Below are positions 49,331 through 59,570 of a stretch of DNA of 64,000 nucleotides, piece after piece. Source of the stretch: Adenanthera pavonina (taxonomy: Eukaryota; Streptophyta; Magnoliopsida; Fabales; Fabaceae); NCBI GenBank assembly GCA_026686845.1, contig JAIVEN010000011.1:27514501-27578500 (forward strand). The letters are read 5' to 3'. Position 1 is the stretch's first letter, and each line of letters opens with the position of its first letter. The notes below the pieces were generated by a model. That model saw only the letters and a list, made by a program, of their open reading frames with translations, was not told the DNA's origin and ran no database searches. Made by a program: the position numbers and the translations under genes.

Positions 49331-49490
49331 GGGAATCGGTGAGCGACGATCCCAAGACGTGGAAGTAACGGCGGAGATAGAAGTCCGATCCTCACCTGAG
49401 CAATAAGACTTCGGACTCTCCTGCTCCAATTCCTCACTTTCCTTGTGTCGCTCAACTTCTTCCAACGTTGAGTATGAAGTTTAATTATAC
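49331..49490 (-). other. ATG4: Probable non-coding first exon (5' UTR) of ATG4
   Basis: GC-richer sequence upstream of the coding exons, with two donor candidates: a strong CAG|GTGAGG (exon end 49396) and CCC|GTGAGT (exon end 49331). The open frame here (to 49465) begins with TTG, has no ATG, and has an upstream in-frame TAA, so it is taken as UTR. Matching acceptors are TTCTTAG (exon from 48691) or CTTTTAG (exon from about 48674). The exact transcription start is unknown; the right boundary given is approximate. Confidence 0.6.
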
Positions 49491-49636
49491 CAATCTACGC
49501 TTCAATCAATCCTTTATCTAACTCTGCTCTTCCAAGCTATCGCCGATTTTTTATTCTTCTTTTCTGTCGGAGTAGAGGTTCTTCTCTTTTTCGTTTTGTT
49601 TTTTTTTTTAAATTAAGGGTTAACTAAAAACAATTA

Positions 49637-50884
49637 AGGAAAATTAATCTTTTGGTCCCTGAACTTTGCATCAATTTTAAAATCAGTCCCTAAACTAATT
49701 TTTTTTAGATAATACTCCCTAAACTATTTAACCGTAGCATAATTAATCCCTTAACTTTGCATCGATTTTGAAATCAGTCCCTGAACTAATTTTTTTTAGA
49801 TAATGCTCCCTAAACTATTTAACTGTGGCATAGTTAGTCCCTCAACTATCATATTATTTGTAAATTAGTCCCTATGAGTGTCACGTGACAAGATTGATAT
49901 GAAACGGTGCTGATGTAACAAATAGACTTGCTGATGTGGCAGACGGAGTTGCTGATGTGGCAGACACGTAGGTAAGAAGTGCTTGCTATGATTAAAGAGT
50001 AGCTAATTTTAGTCCTTATATTTTATCATAATTTATAATTTAATCTTTAAACTTTATTATTTTTCTTATATTCATCCTCAAATTTTATGTCTATTTAAAT
50101 AGTCATCATTCAACTATTTAGGGACCATTTAATCCTAGTCAACATTCCTTATAATTAAAACATATTTCAATTTGTCAAACTTACTTTTACAAAAAAATAT
50201 CCAAACACATCATCTTCTAACAAACTTACTTTTATCCAAACTTTATTTTTACAAATTTCACTTGTAAAAGTAAGTTAGAATAAATGAAATTTGTAAAAAT
50301 AAAGTTTGGATAAAAGTAAGTTTATTGAAAGATGATATGTTTGGATATTCTTTTTGTAAAAGTAAGTTTGACAAATTGAAATATATTTTAATTATAAAGA
50401 ATGTTGATTATGATTAAATGGTCCCTAAATAGTTGAATGATGACTATTTAAACATAAAATTTGAGGATGAATATAAGAAAAATAATAAAGTTTAAGAACT
50501 AAATTATAAATTATGGTAAAATATAAGGACTAAAATCAGCTCCTCTTTAATTCTAGTCAGCATCTCTTACCTACGTGTCTGCCACATTAGCAACTCTATT
50601 TATTACTTCAGCACCGTTTCATATCAATCTTGCCACGTGACACTCATAGGGACTAATTTACAAATAATATGATAGTTGAGGGACTAACTATGTCACGGTT
50701 AAATAGTTTAAGGAGCATTATCTAAAAAAAATTAGTTCAGGGACTGATTTCAAAATTGATGCAAAGTTCAGGGACTAAATATGCCATGGTTAAATAGTTT
50801 AGGGAGCATTATCTAAAAAAAATTAGTTCAGGAACTGATTTCAAAATTGATGCAAAGTTCAGGGATTAAAAGATTAATTTTCCC
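49637..50884. mobile_element. Mutator-type foldback element, 1.25-kb near-complete palindrome, 9-bp TSD
   Basis: The left end GGAAAATTAATCTTTT is inverted at the right end as AAAAGATTAATTTTCC. The inverted repeat continues almost to the centre (about 50250-50290), giving arms of about 600 bp. Flanking direct repeats AAACAATTA lie at 49628-49636 and 50885-50893. Each arm contains two tandem copies of a roughly 100-bp unit (TGAACTTTGCATC ... AAACTATTTAAC) and a CACGTGAC-containing block. No transposase is present. Terminal inverted repeats of hundreds of bp and a 9-bp TSD point to a non-autonomous MULE/foldback element. Confidence 0.85.
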
Positions 50885-50891
50885 AAACAAT

Positions 50892-51040
50892 TATCTGTTG
50901 ATTAAATTATACGAACATATGACAGTACTAGTTTAGTTGAAAAATATTTATCATTCTTTCTTCCGAAAAAAGAAAAAACATATCTGTTAGATTAAATTAT
51001 GCAAACATATGACTCTACGAGTTGAAAAATAGTTTTATCT
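50892..51040. repeat. Two-copy direct repeat of about 57 bp
   Basis: TCTGTTGATTAAATTATACG...ATATGAC...GTTGAAAAATA at 50892-50950 recurs at 50982-51040 with a few changes (period about 90 bp). It abuts the foldback element. Confidence 0.7.
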
Positions 51041-51604
51041 TCTTATGTTTTAAAAATAATATAAATATATTTTAAATTTTATTAAAAGTATAATTTTTTA
51101 TTTTAGAAACTTAACTAAATTTCATTTGAATTAAAAACTAAATTCCAACTAAGGTTACCCTAATTGATAAATATAGATCATATCTTATAAAGATGTAGAT
51201 ATAATCAAAATATTATAAAATATTTTTGTGAATTTAATAATGTTGATCAGTCACAACAATTTGGTCATTTTATGATACAATGTACAATTGTTGAGCTTGG
51301 GGTTTTTAAGAAGTATGCCTTGGATTGTGGTTAGAGATTTATCATAACAAGTTTACGTGAAGAGGATCTCTAATTCCTATTTTCCTAAGAGATTTTTTAA
51401 AGGTTGATAGGAATATCTATAATGGTAATGGAGCTGTCAATTTCATGAAGCTCAAGTGAAGGTTCTTACAAAACTCTATTAGTCAAAGCATCATCCACTT
51501 TTATAACTAAGAATGTCAGAAAGGGATAATGGCAAATCAAGCTGACCTCTCCACTTTGAGGTAGCATGGATCTTCCATGATAATAAGTTGATGAGTTTAT
51601 GATG

Positions 51605-52198
51605 AGGATGTAGCTAGAATTTGGTTATCGGGGGTGGTCGAAATTATAAAAAAAAGGTATGTTTTAATGTAAAAAAAAAATTTAACACCTAAAATATGAA
51701 ACAAATTACGTTATATATAACTAATATGATATAAATATTTCAATATATTCATAGTCACTTTTTTAAATATATAATCAAAATAAATATGTAGCATCATTTC
51801 TTTATCTATGCATGACAATGTTTTATGGCATAAAAATCTTCAATTATCATATAATGACAAATTTTTTAGTAATTTTTTTCTCAATACAAATAATCATATA
51901 ATCCATGTTGTTAAAGAAGAAAAGACAAAACAAAAAATAAGGAAATAAAAGAAGGAGTAAAGTAAGAGAGAGGATGCAGGAAAAATAGAAAAAGAAGAAA
52001 AAAATTAAATAAGAGAATAAAATTGAGTATATAATTCCTAAAATGAGATAGGTTTAAGATACTTGATTTAACTTTTTTTTAAATTTTTACCTATTTTTTA
52101 GAATAAATTATAAATCTTGGGGACCAAATATACATAATTTATACATAATATAAAAATTTAGTACAAAAATTATATATCATACTAAATAAAAATTAAAA
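51605..52198. mobile_element. Unclassified insertion within the LINE
   Basis: It separates two LINE linker blocks that are normally adjacent (HDNKLMSL and EQAWNHH). It contains GGTTATCGGGGGTGG near the left, A/T-rich sequence, and no ORF. TSD and termini could not be fixed, so the class is unknown. Confidence 0.4.
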
Positions 52199-53193
52199 AC
52201 TTGAGCAAGCATGGAATCATCATTGGGTTCTCATCACTGTGATGAGCACCCAATATTTACCACTTTGAGTGGATCTAGATTATCCAATTTTAATCTAAAT
52301 GTTCCAAATTTACAAATTTTTATTTTGATTTTTACATAATAACAGTAATATTTTAAAAAGTGACCATTACAAAATTATATCTATTTTAGATTTTACATCT
52401 AATAAAATAAAAAATATATTAAAACTATAATAATAAAAATATGAATAACTTGCATGAGAAGCTAATTTAATGGAGTAGAGAGTGCATCGAGACATTCATA
52501 AACAAGAGGAATATATTAGCTAATTGAGGGAGTGCAAAGGAAAATTCATAATCTGTGAAAATTGTATCCTTTTCTCTTCAAGCTAGGGAAAAAACAAAAG
52601 CTGTGAAATGAGCGTAATTGTATTCTAAAGTATGAGGAGATGCTATGATCCATAAAGTCCAATCCAAAACAAAGTAGATTAATGATGGAGATTGTAATAC
52701 CCATTATTACAGCACCAAAACCATAAGTGGAAAAAGGAGAAATCAAGCATTGATGATCAAATGTGAAGATTGTAGGTAGGAAGAAAATCTTGATAAATAA
52801 GGAACACGACCATCCATAAGGAATCTGGTTAGGGCGGATGAGGGTTAGAAACCTTATCCTTGTACCATGACAAGTTTTGCTCAATTTGAAGGGACGGATG
52901 TGTATGACTAGAAAATTTGAGGCAAATGAGATTAGAAGGATCATGTTCCTTATTGGGTCCTTGAAGGCACCGGGTAGTGTGAACTTAAGCTTCCTACTTT
53001 GTTTTATCAACATAATTGGGAAAATGTGGGTGAGAATATAGTTTTGTGATGAAGCTTTACAGAAGCAAAGTACTAAAGCATCAATAGTACCTTGCTGGCT
53101 TTGATTAATAAAAATGAGAAACCTGCGAGCATAAGACATACAAGACCTATATCGTTGTGTAATGTTCTGTGTCAGTGCCTTCTTAAAATCATT

Positions 53194-53394
53194 TTTTTTC
53201 TTTTTTGTATTAAATCACTAAATATCTGGTAGCCATATTGGACTTGGGTTGACTCAAGTAGGATTACAAGGGTAGCCAAACTCTCCCAATAAGTATTTAA
53301 TGCAATTGTATATCTAAGGCTCAAACTTGAAATAACTAGTTAAGTTAGTACAGTTTTTACTACTTGAAATACGCACTTGCTAGTAGTATTTTGC
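53194..53394 (-). mobile_element. Second tRNA-derived SINE, inserted in the LINE RT
   Basis: It is flanked by 10-bp direct repeats TAAAATCATT (53184-53193 and 53395-53404). On the minus strand it has a B-box-like GTTTGAGCC, shares CTACCCTTGTA and nearby blocks with the SINE at 16196, and ends in an A-rich tail. Removing it restores the RT frame across the RPISLCNV...KIIVDMV junction. The A box is not clear. Confidence 0.65.
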
Positions 53395-54066
53395 TAAAAT
53401 CATTGTTGATATGGTGATATACCTACCTCTTAAGCTATACCAAATTAGGTGAGTTTTGTTCTTGGAAGACATAATCAAGAAAATATAGTGATTGTTTAAG
53501 AATTAATTCACAAGAAGAAGAGACTAATGAAGGGGAAAAGAAGGTTCTTTGCAATCAATATAGATTTAGAGAAAGCCTACAATAGGCTTGGTGTTTCATT
53601 GAGAATGTCTTGGAAGAAGCATGTTTACTTGATAAATTGAGCAGGGTGAGCATAAAGTGTATTACAACGATAGCTACACAATTTGTTATGGAGTGGATCT
53701 TGCATTGAAAACTTCATTCTTTTAGGAGGAATTCACCAAGGTAATCCTTTGTTACTTGATATTGTTATTTTGACTATGGAGAAACTAACTCATATGATTA
53801 ATGAAGCTAAAACTGAGGGAAAATAGCATCTTATTAAAATCAGTATAACAATATATATATATAAATTCTAGAAAACCATGCTATTCACAAGTCACAAGTT
53901 ATGAATAGTACAATTCCTCTCACAAACACTCTGCTTCAAGCTGTGTGCAAAGCATAAGACTCACATTTAGTTGGAAGAAATAGATATAAGGTTACACACA
54001 CTTGTTATTTATTATGATCTTTTAATTTTTAGAGAGGCTTCAATGCACACTACACCAAAATATGCT

Positions 54067-55365
54067 TTTATTAGCGGTTATTTTGAATTTTCTTGGCGGT
54101 TATTAACTGCCAAGAATACTAGTGCCGAGAAAGGTGGAGGTTTTTGTTTGCAGTTGATAACTACCAATGAAAGTAAACATTCGTTGGCGGTTGTATACAA
54201 AAACTGCAAAGAAAAAAATTTTTAATTATCTATGTAAATTTTTTTATTTTAATTACTTTTGTTGGCGGTTATTTTAAACAACCACCAACTTATGCCTTTT
54301 TCTTTTCTTTAAAAACTAGTAGCATTTGAAATAACTAATTTTCCATTTATATCTGACAAATTTAAATTCAAGAAATCACATAGACAATCAAAATCAGCAT
54401 AAACCAAATTAAAATTTCTATCAAAATTAAAATTTATGATGGGATATTTACAAAAGAAGAAGAAGAAGCACAAAATAAAATTTTGAAAATAAAAAAAAAA
54501 ACTAAATTGGAGTAGTCAAGAGGCACTACACTGGGAAAATAACGAATGAAATTGTACACGAAAAAAAAAGTCTTCATCCCCCACTCTATCCCATACATTG
54601 CGTGAAGCAATTAAACATTCTTGAGCAACTCTATTATCAGTATCACTAACTCTATCTTCGACACCTTGTACTTGAGATTCTTGTACAAATTCGTCACCTC
54701 TACTAGCTCTTTAATCAAAAGCAAAAGGCAGTCATCTTTCTGTTGATATTTTCGAAAGTTGGCTCCTTAGTCGCAAGAAAGTTCTAGATCTAGCACTTAG
54801 AAGCTAGAAGACAACAAGGACCCACAACTCCATGAGATCTGGTGCGTAGTATACGTCGTCATGTGCTTGTAGCTCTCAATTTGATCAAGCAGAAAAATGT
54901 GGGTGTGGAGAGAGAAGAAAGGACAGAAGGAGGGAGGGAATAGAAAAACTGCAGATTGGAGAAGAAGGAAGTGAGAGGGTATGGAGAGAGAAGAAGAAGG
55001 AATGACGTAAATGATTTTGACGCATGAAAAGAAAGAGAGTGTGTGTGTGAGAGAAAAGTGAGAAAGTGGTCTGATACATGAAAAGAAAGGGAGTCGGTGT
55101 AGGAGAGAAAAGTGAGAAAGTGGTGTGGAAAGAGAAAAGCAAGAGGTGTTAGGACCATAGGATTATTTTAATCAATGGTTATGCATATCAGTCCATGCCA
55201 TGTGTTTCTTTTAAAATAAAGCTGAGACTTTTCTTGGCAGTTATATGGATAACCACCAACAAAAGATTAGACTTTTCAACAAAAGTCTGAACTTTTGTTG
55301 GCGGTTATATAAATAACGGTCAACAAAAGTCTTGACAGGTTTTTGTTAGTGGTTATATAGATAAC
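54067..55365. repeat. Subterminal GGCGGTTAT repeats and internal part of the CACTA element
   Basis: Direct and inverted copies of GGCGGTTAT and AACCGCCAA occur, often as imperfect palindromes such as GGCGGTTATATAAATAACGGTCAAC. They lie at 54067-54300 and 55230-55365, with more at 62315-62440. Such arrays are transposase-binding sites in En/Spm relatives (by analogy). The middle (about 54500-55150) has open frames of low complexity (for example Ser/Phe/Leu-rich, minus strand) and no recognised domain. Confidence 0.7.
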
Positions 55366-56870
55366 TGATCTGGAAATCCTGCAAGTATACAGGGTCGATC
55401 GCAGTAATAAAAATATCTCCAGAGTATTCCAGAGGTTGAACCCAAGAGAGGTAGTAAATTTATAGTTCAAACTTTTAATCCCAAAAATTAATTGATAATC
55501 AAATTGATAATTCAAATTTAAAAAGAAAAAAATAGAAAACAAAATGAAGTCTGAGTTTTAATTCAGTTCTAGAAGCGTCAAGGGATCAGGATTCACCTTA
55601 TGAGATAACTAAATTTTATTTCTTAGTTAGACTCTATATAATTATAGTGACTGTTGTTTCTAAAGAATCCTAATTACCTCTCAGTCAATTAGTCCTTATT
55701 TAATTAGGATTCAATTCGCTCTCGCGCAACTAAATTTTCTAATTAAACCTTGAAAACTACAACATATATCACCATGAATTCCTAATTCTATCTCTAGATT
55801 AGTTATTCATGTTTATCTCTCTAAATCTAGGTTCACTCTTCATCTCTCAATCCATCAAGTTTACCCATTAATTAGATTCTATGGTGATCAAGCATAAAAT
55901 CCACATGAATGAACAAAAGAGATAAATATAATAAAAAGATAAATTAAATATAACTTGAAGAACAAATCAAAGAGTCTTAACTAGAGAAACAAATCCAATC
56001 AATCTCAGTCAGGCTACATCCCTACCCCCAACTGGGAAATTTAGCTACTCATAGAAATAGAAATTAAATCACAACTAAAATCCCAAATCATAGTGAAAAT
56101 AATAAGAAAATAGAGTTATATTAGAGAAGAATGAATCTAGCACTAATACTCCCCAAATCTTCTTGCTCTTTCTCTATAAGATGCTCCTAGTTACTCCCAG
56201 ATGCGTTTAGAACCGTATTCTCTAACTTCTGAGTGTGTTTCTGAGTCTCCCCTTGTGTTTCTACCGTGTATCCTTATATAGGAAAAATTTAGAAGCTCAT
56301 AAAAACCCAAAATATCACCAAAACGCGTCAAAAACGAGTTTTTACGGACCCCTGTTGCATGACCCGGCGCCGGATGACCATAAAATTGATTAATACGGCA
56401 CCGGGTGCTTTCAACTTGCTGAAAAACATTAAAATCTGAGTTGACCCGGCGCCGTACGTACTTGACCCGGCGCCGGGTGGGCACTGTTTGTACGGACAGA
56501 ACACCTCCAGCTTCATAACGTCATCAGCTCGTATTGATATTTTGAGTTCAATTTTCACCATGATAACGTTAGAATTTGGGAAAACTCAAAGCATGAAATT
56601 GTAGCTCTATGTCTTAACTTTCCAATTCATTTTAAATCACCTCAATCGGAGTTCATATGTGAGAGTTATAATCAAAATACCGAAGGGTGTTGAAACTTTT
56701 CAGCATGAACGATTTGTAATGTTTTTGCTCCGAATGCTTTCAAATGAGCCTATAACGCCATGAAATACAAAAATATGTAAAATAATGCTAAAATATATCA
56801 ATGTAAATATATTTAAATATAATTTAGAACTTAAATGTGGGTATTTTATATGTATAAAATGGACACATCA
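55366..56870 (-). repeat. 3' LTR of the Gypsy element
   Basis: 1505 bp. On the minus strand it starts TGATGTGTCCATTTTATAC (56870) and ends GGATTTCCAGATCA (55366). It contains a duplicated GTTGACCCGGCGCCG segment at 56439-56478, which accounts for the 21 bp it has beyond the other LTR. Open frames within it are not genes. Confidence 0.92.
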
Positions 56871-56885
56871 AATCCCCCCACACTT
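56871..56885 (-). other. Polypurine tract of the Gypsy element
   Basis: On the minus strand AAGTGTGGGGGGATT immediately precedes the 3' LTR start, as expected for a PPT. Confidence 0.85.
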
Positions 56886-58187
56886 GAACCTTTGCTTGTC
56901 CTTAAGCAAGACTAAAATTGTGCTTCACTCATAAAGTTATTTCTAGATTTATCAAACTCACTTCTCTTTACTAGTGATAGTCCTTCACCAATATAAATAA
57001 AAGGAGTACTCAACAAATCAAACATTAGGCTCAATAGCAACTCACTTATCATTCCCATTAGTCCATGAGACTTTTATATGTGTGTGTGTGTGTATACCTA
57101 GCATGTGGCAAATGTAGACAGCCAACTAAGCAAGAAGAAGAAAAATTACAACACTTATTTAAGAACTTAAAATACCTCAATCAGTTATGCATAAACCTCA
57201 ACTCAACTCATGTGCAATAGAGATCAACAAAGATTTATTTAATTTCCCCGCACTTTGTGCTTCAATTTTATCTGGGGATTTATTTGCTTTTCTTGGGCCG
57301 TTATGCTCTCTTTTGATGCGAAGATCTCGCATTTGTGATGCGTACCCCTGGTTACTCAAGCTACATAACCCGCTGCACCAAGATGCCTTTGGCTCACTCA
57401 TAGCTCACTTTGCACCTTTTGACGTGAAGGTCGTACCCCCGGTTATTCAGAACAGGTCGAACTAGTGGAGTGGATTTATATATTACTTTTTTTTTCTGTT
57501 TTTTTTATTTAAACCTCGAATCATCTCTCCAACTAAATAATAAATTCATACATAATGATTGTAATTACCCGAGTTCAGAAATAAATGTATAATCCATCTT
57601 CCTACAAACTCAGTCACTTTTCTAAACCTATGACATGCTAAGTTATAGTGCTCAATTTTATAGTCTCAAAACTCATGTTCCTAACTTGTAAATTAACTAT
57701 CTTACCCCATTAAGCACAACAATTGAATATCCTATAGTGACAGACATAACCACTAGCTCAGAAAAATAAGCAAAATAAATCTAAATAAAATCAATTAAGC
57801 ACATAATTTTGCAAAAAAAATTTCTAGTTTTAGTTCATCAGCACAATTCTTAGGACATATCAACTAAAAACATCTAATAAACTCTCCCCACACTTAGATC
57901 CAACATTGTCTTCAATGTTGCAAGAATAAAATAAAAGATAAACGAACTGAGACTCCCCTGATTTATAGATGATACTTGAAATGTTCTTTGGAATCATTTG
58001 TATTTGTTCCAGGCTTGTTTTCACCATAATCAAGTCAATCTTGCAAAAAGTCTTGAGGGAGAGAGTTTGGAGTAACAAGAGTAAGAAAACAAGAAAACAA
58101 AAATAGAAAATAAAAGAAGAAAAATAATGTTGGGTTGCCTCCCAATAAGCGCTAAATTTAATGTCGATAGCCAGACGAATTAGGAGA
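56886..58187. other. Non-coding internal region of the Gypsy element
   Basis: It lies between the protease stop and the PPT, where pol would lie in an autonomous Athila-like element. No RT/RNase H/integrase motif was seen in either strand. It contains a (GT)n run at about 57079-57096. Confidence 0.65.
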
Positions 58188-59570
58188 TCACGAGATGGCA
58201 TCCTCCAGAGGCTTTGATCTAAGCCCTTCAAATTCAGGAATCAGCTTTTTCCTCCACTTTAATTTCATCATTCCCTTAGAGAGGCTCTTTATGATAAAGG
58301 TGGGTACCAGCCAGTCCGTTCGGATTACACAAGTGCTTTTTTTCTTTTGGGGACTAGGAGGTGCCACTTTTCGCCTAACCTTTGCTTCCTCTTTGACAAT
58401 CTTTTGAATTGAACCTTTATCAACACCTAAAGATGTGGGAGAAGATGTCAATTCTTGCCTTTGATAGTTTTGCCCCATAGTTATGCTACAACAAGTTTCC
58501 TTAAAAGTGGGATTGTTAGAGGTGACAAAATTAAATTCAGCTTTTTCATCCCCAACTCTAAACGTCAATTTCCCGTTTGGCACATCAATTAAGGCACCCG
58601 CAGTAGACAAGAATGGTCTTCCTAGGATCAGAGAAACGTCTAGTTCATCTTCAGTATCCAACACCACAAAATCAGCAGGGATAATCAGCTTACCCACTTT
58701 GACGAGTACATCTTCCATAATTCCAATTGGATACCTTACTGACCTGTCAGCTAGCAGTAGAGTCATACTCGTAGGTGTTAGATTTGTGACCTCAAGCTTC
58801 TTGCACAAAGAGTAAGGCATCAAATTAATACCAGCCCCCAAATCACATAAACAATTATTAAGCAGTTGAGAACCAATAACACAGGGAACAGAAAAACTCC
58901 CCGGATCTTTTAGCTTTGGAGGCAACTTTCTTTGCAGGATGGCGCTACACTCTTCAGTCAAAGGTACCTGAGTGCATTCTTCCAACTTCTTCTTATTTGA
59001 CAATAGCTGCTTGAGGCATTTAACATATGAGGGCATGTTTGCTAGTGCCTCAGCAAAAGTGATGTTAATGCGGAGCTTCTTAAATATATCCAGGAACCTT
59101 TGAAAATTAGCATCTTGCCCTTTCTTTTGCAGTCTCTGAGGGAAAGGAATAGGGGGTACATATGGCTTCACATAAGTGGAAGGTGACTGTCCTTCAGTAT
59201 TACCATAAGCTTTTGGGATCTCCTTATTCTCCTCATCTTTACCTTTCTTGCCACCCTCAATTTTTTTCTTCACCTCTTCCTTCAATTCTTTGCCACTTCT
59301 GAGAGTAATTGCCATAACTTCTTCTTTTGGATTAACTTCAGTGTTGCTAGGGAATTGGCCTTGTATCTTTTCAGTCACCATGTTTGCTAAGCGACCCACT
59401 TGTGTCTCTAAGTTTCGAATAGCCGCTTGTGTAGCATTATTTGTAGTGATCTGGCTAGCCATAAATTGATCAAAATTTTTATTGATGGTTGCCTGACCGA
59501 CCATAAATTGCTCCAAATTTTTGTTGGTAGATGCTTGACTAGCCATAATTTGAGCAAGCATCTCCTCCAT
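58188..59570 (-). CDS. Gypsy gag C-terminus and aspartic protease (open 460-codon part)
   Basis: The open frame runs without lesions from the segment after gag to a stop at 58188. Early residues repeat MVGQATINKNFDQFMASQ-type units and a coiled-coil-like AIRNLETQVGRLANM. A Lys/Glu-rich linker follows, then the PPIPFPQRLQKK block typical of Athila-type gag-pro. The retropepsin domain starts at VPCVIGSQ and has DLGAGINLMP with the catalytic Asp, then LADRSVRYPIGI and LILGRPFLSTAGALIDV. The reading frame is the same as upstream gag, separated only by a TGA near 59670. It would process its own polyprotein if translated. RT does not follow. Confidence 0.8.
   Translation of the reverse strand: MEEMLAQIMASQASTNKNLEQFMVGQATINKNFDQFMASQITTNNATQAAIRNLETQVGRLANMVTEKIQGQFPSNTEVNPKEEVMAITLRSGKELKEEVKKKIEGGKKGKDEENKEIPKAYGNTEGQSPSTYVKPYVPPIPFPQRLQKKGQDANFQRFLDIFKKLRINITFAEALANMPSYVKCLKQLLSNKKKLEECTQVPLTEECSAILQRKLPPKLKDPGSFSVPCVIGSQLLNNCLCDLGAGINLMPYSLCKKLEVTNLTPTSMTLLLADRSVRYPIGIMEDVLVKVGKLIIPADFVVLDTEDELDVSLILGRPFLSTAGALIDVPNGKLTFRVGDEKAEFNFVTSNNPTFKETCCSITMGQNYQRQELTSSPTSLGVDKGSIQKIVKEEAKVRRKVAPPSPQKKKSTCVIRTDWLVPTFIIKSLSKGMMKLKWRKKLIPEFEGLRSKPLEDAIS

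Larger units (their letters stand above)
51300..54047 (+). pseudogene. L1-type LINE: endonuclease end and RT, degenerate, 5' segment
   Basis: On the plus strand, multiple frames encode ordered LINE blocks. Near 51540-51600 is an endonuclease C-terminal/linker pattern, PLHFEVAWIFHDN. Near 52200 comes EQAWNHH. At 52860-53160 there is an IGSLKAPG block, a FINIIGKMW block, and RPISLCNV. Beyond the SINE, DLEKAYNRL (about 53570) and GGIHQGNPL (about 53730) follow. The catalytic F/YADD position near 54020 is degraded (YYDLLIF). Stops and frameshifts are frequent. The RT continues at 62459, beyond the CACTA element. The start coordinate is approximate. The 197-codon minus-strand frame at 52546-53139 is its antisense shadow. 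Confidence 0.8.

Noticed and set aside
49262..49465. Open frame starting MEEVERHKES as the N-terminus of ATG4
   Set aside because: The first codon is TTG, there is no ATG in frame and a TAA lies upstream. Strong splice donors fall inside it. Better read as a 5' UTR exon.
52546..53139. 197-codon minus-strand open frame
   Set aside because: The plus strand here encodes ordered LINE RT blocks (SLKAPG, RPISLCNV). The minus frame is an antisense shadow.
54859..55158. Ser/Phe/Leu-rich open frame inside the CACTA element as a captured gene
   Set aside because: Low complexity from a GA-rich tract on the other strand, and no homology recognised.
56191..56561. Open frames rich in Arg (RRRVKYVRRRVNSD and similar)
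   Set aside because: They lie wholly within the Gypsy LTR and recur in the other LTR at 61608-62005.
58195..59469. Plus-strand open frames opposite the Gypsy protease
   Set aside because: Antisense of a well-supported gag-protease ORF, with no domain of their own.
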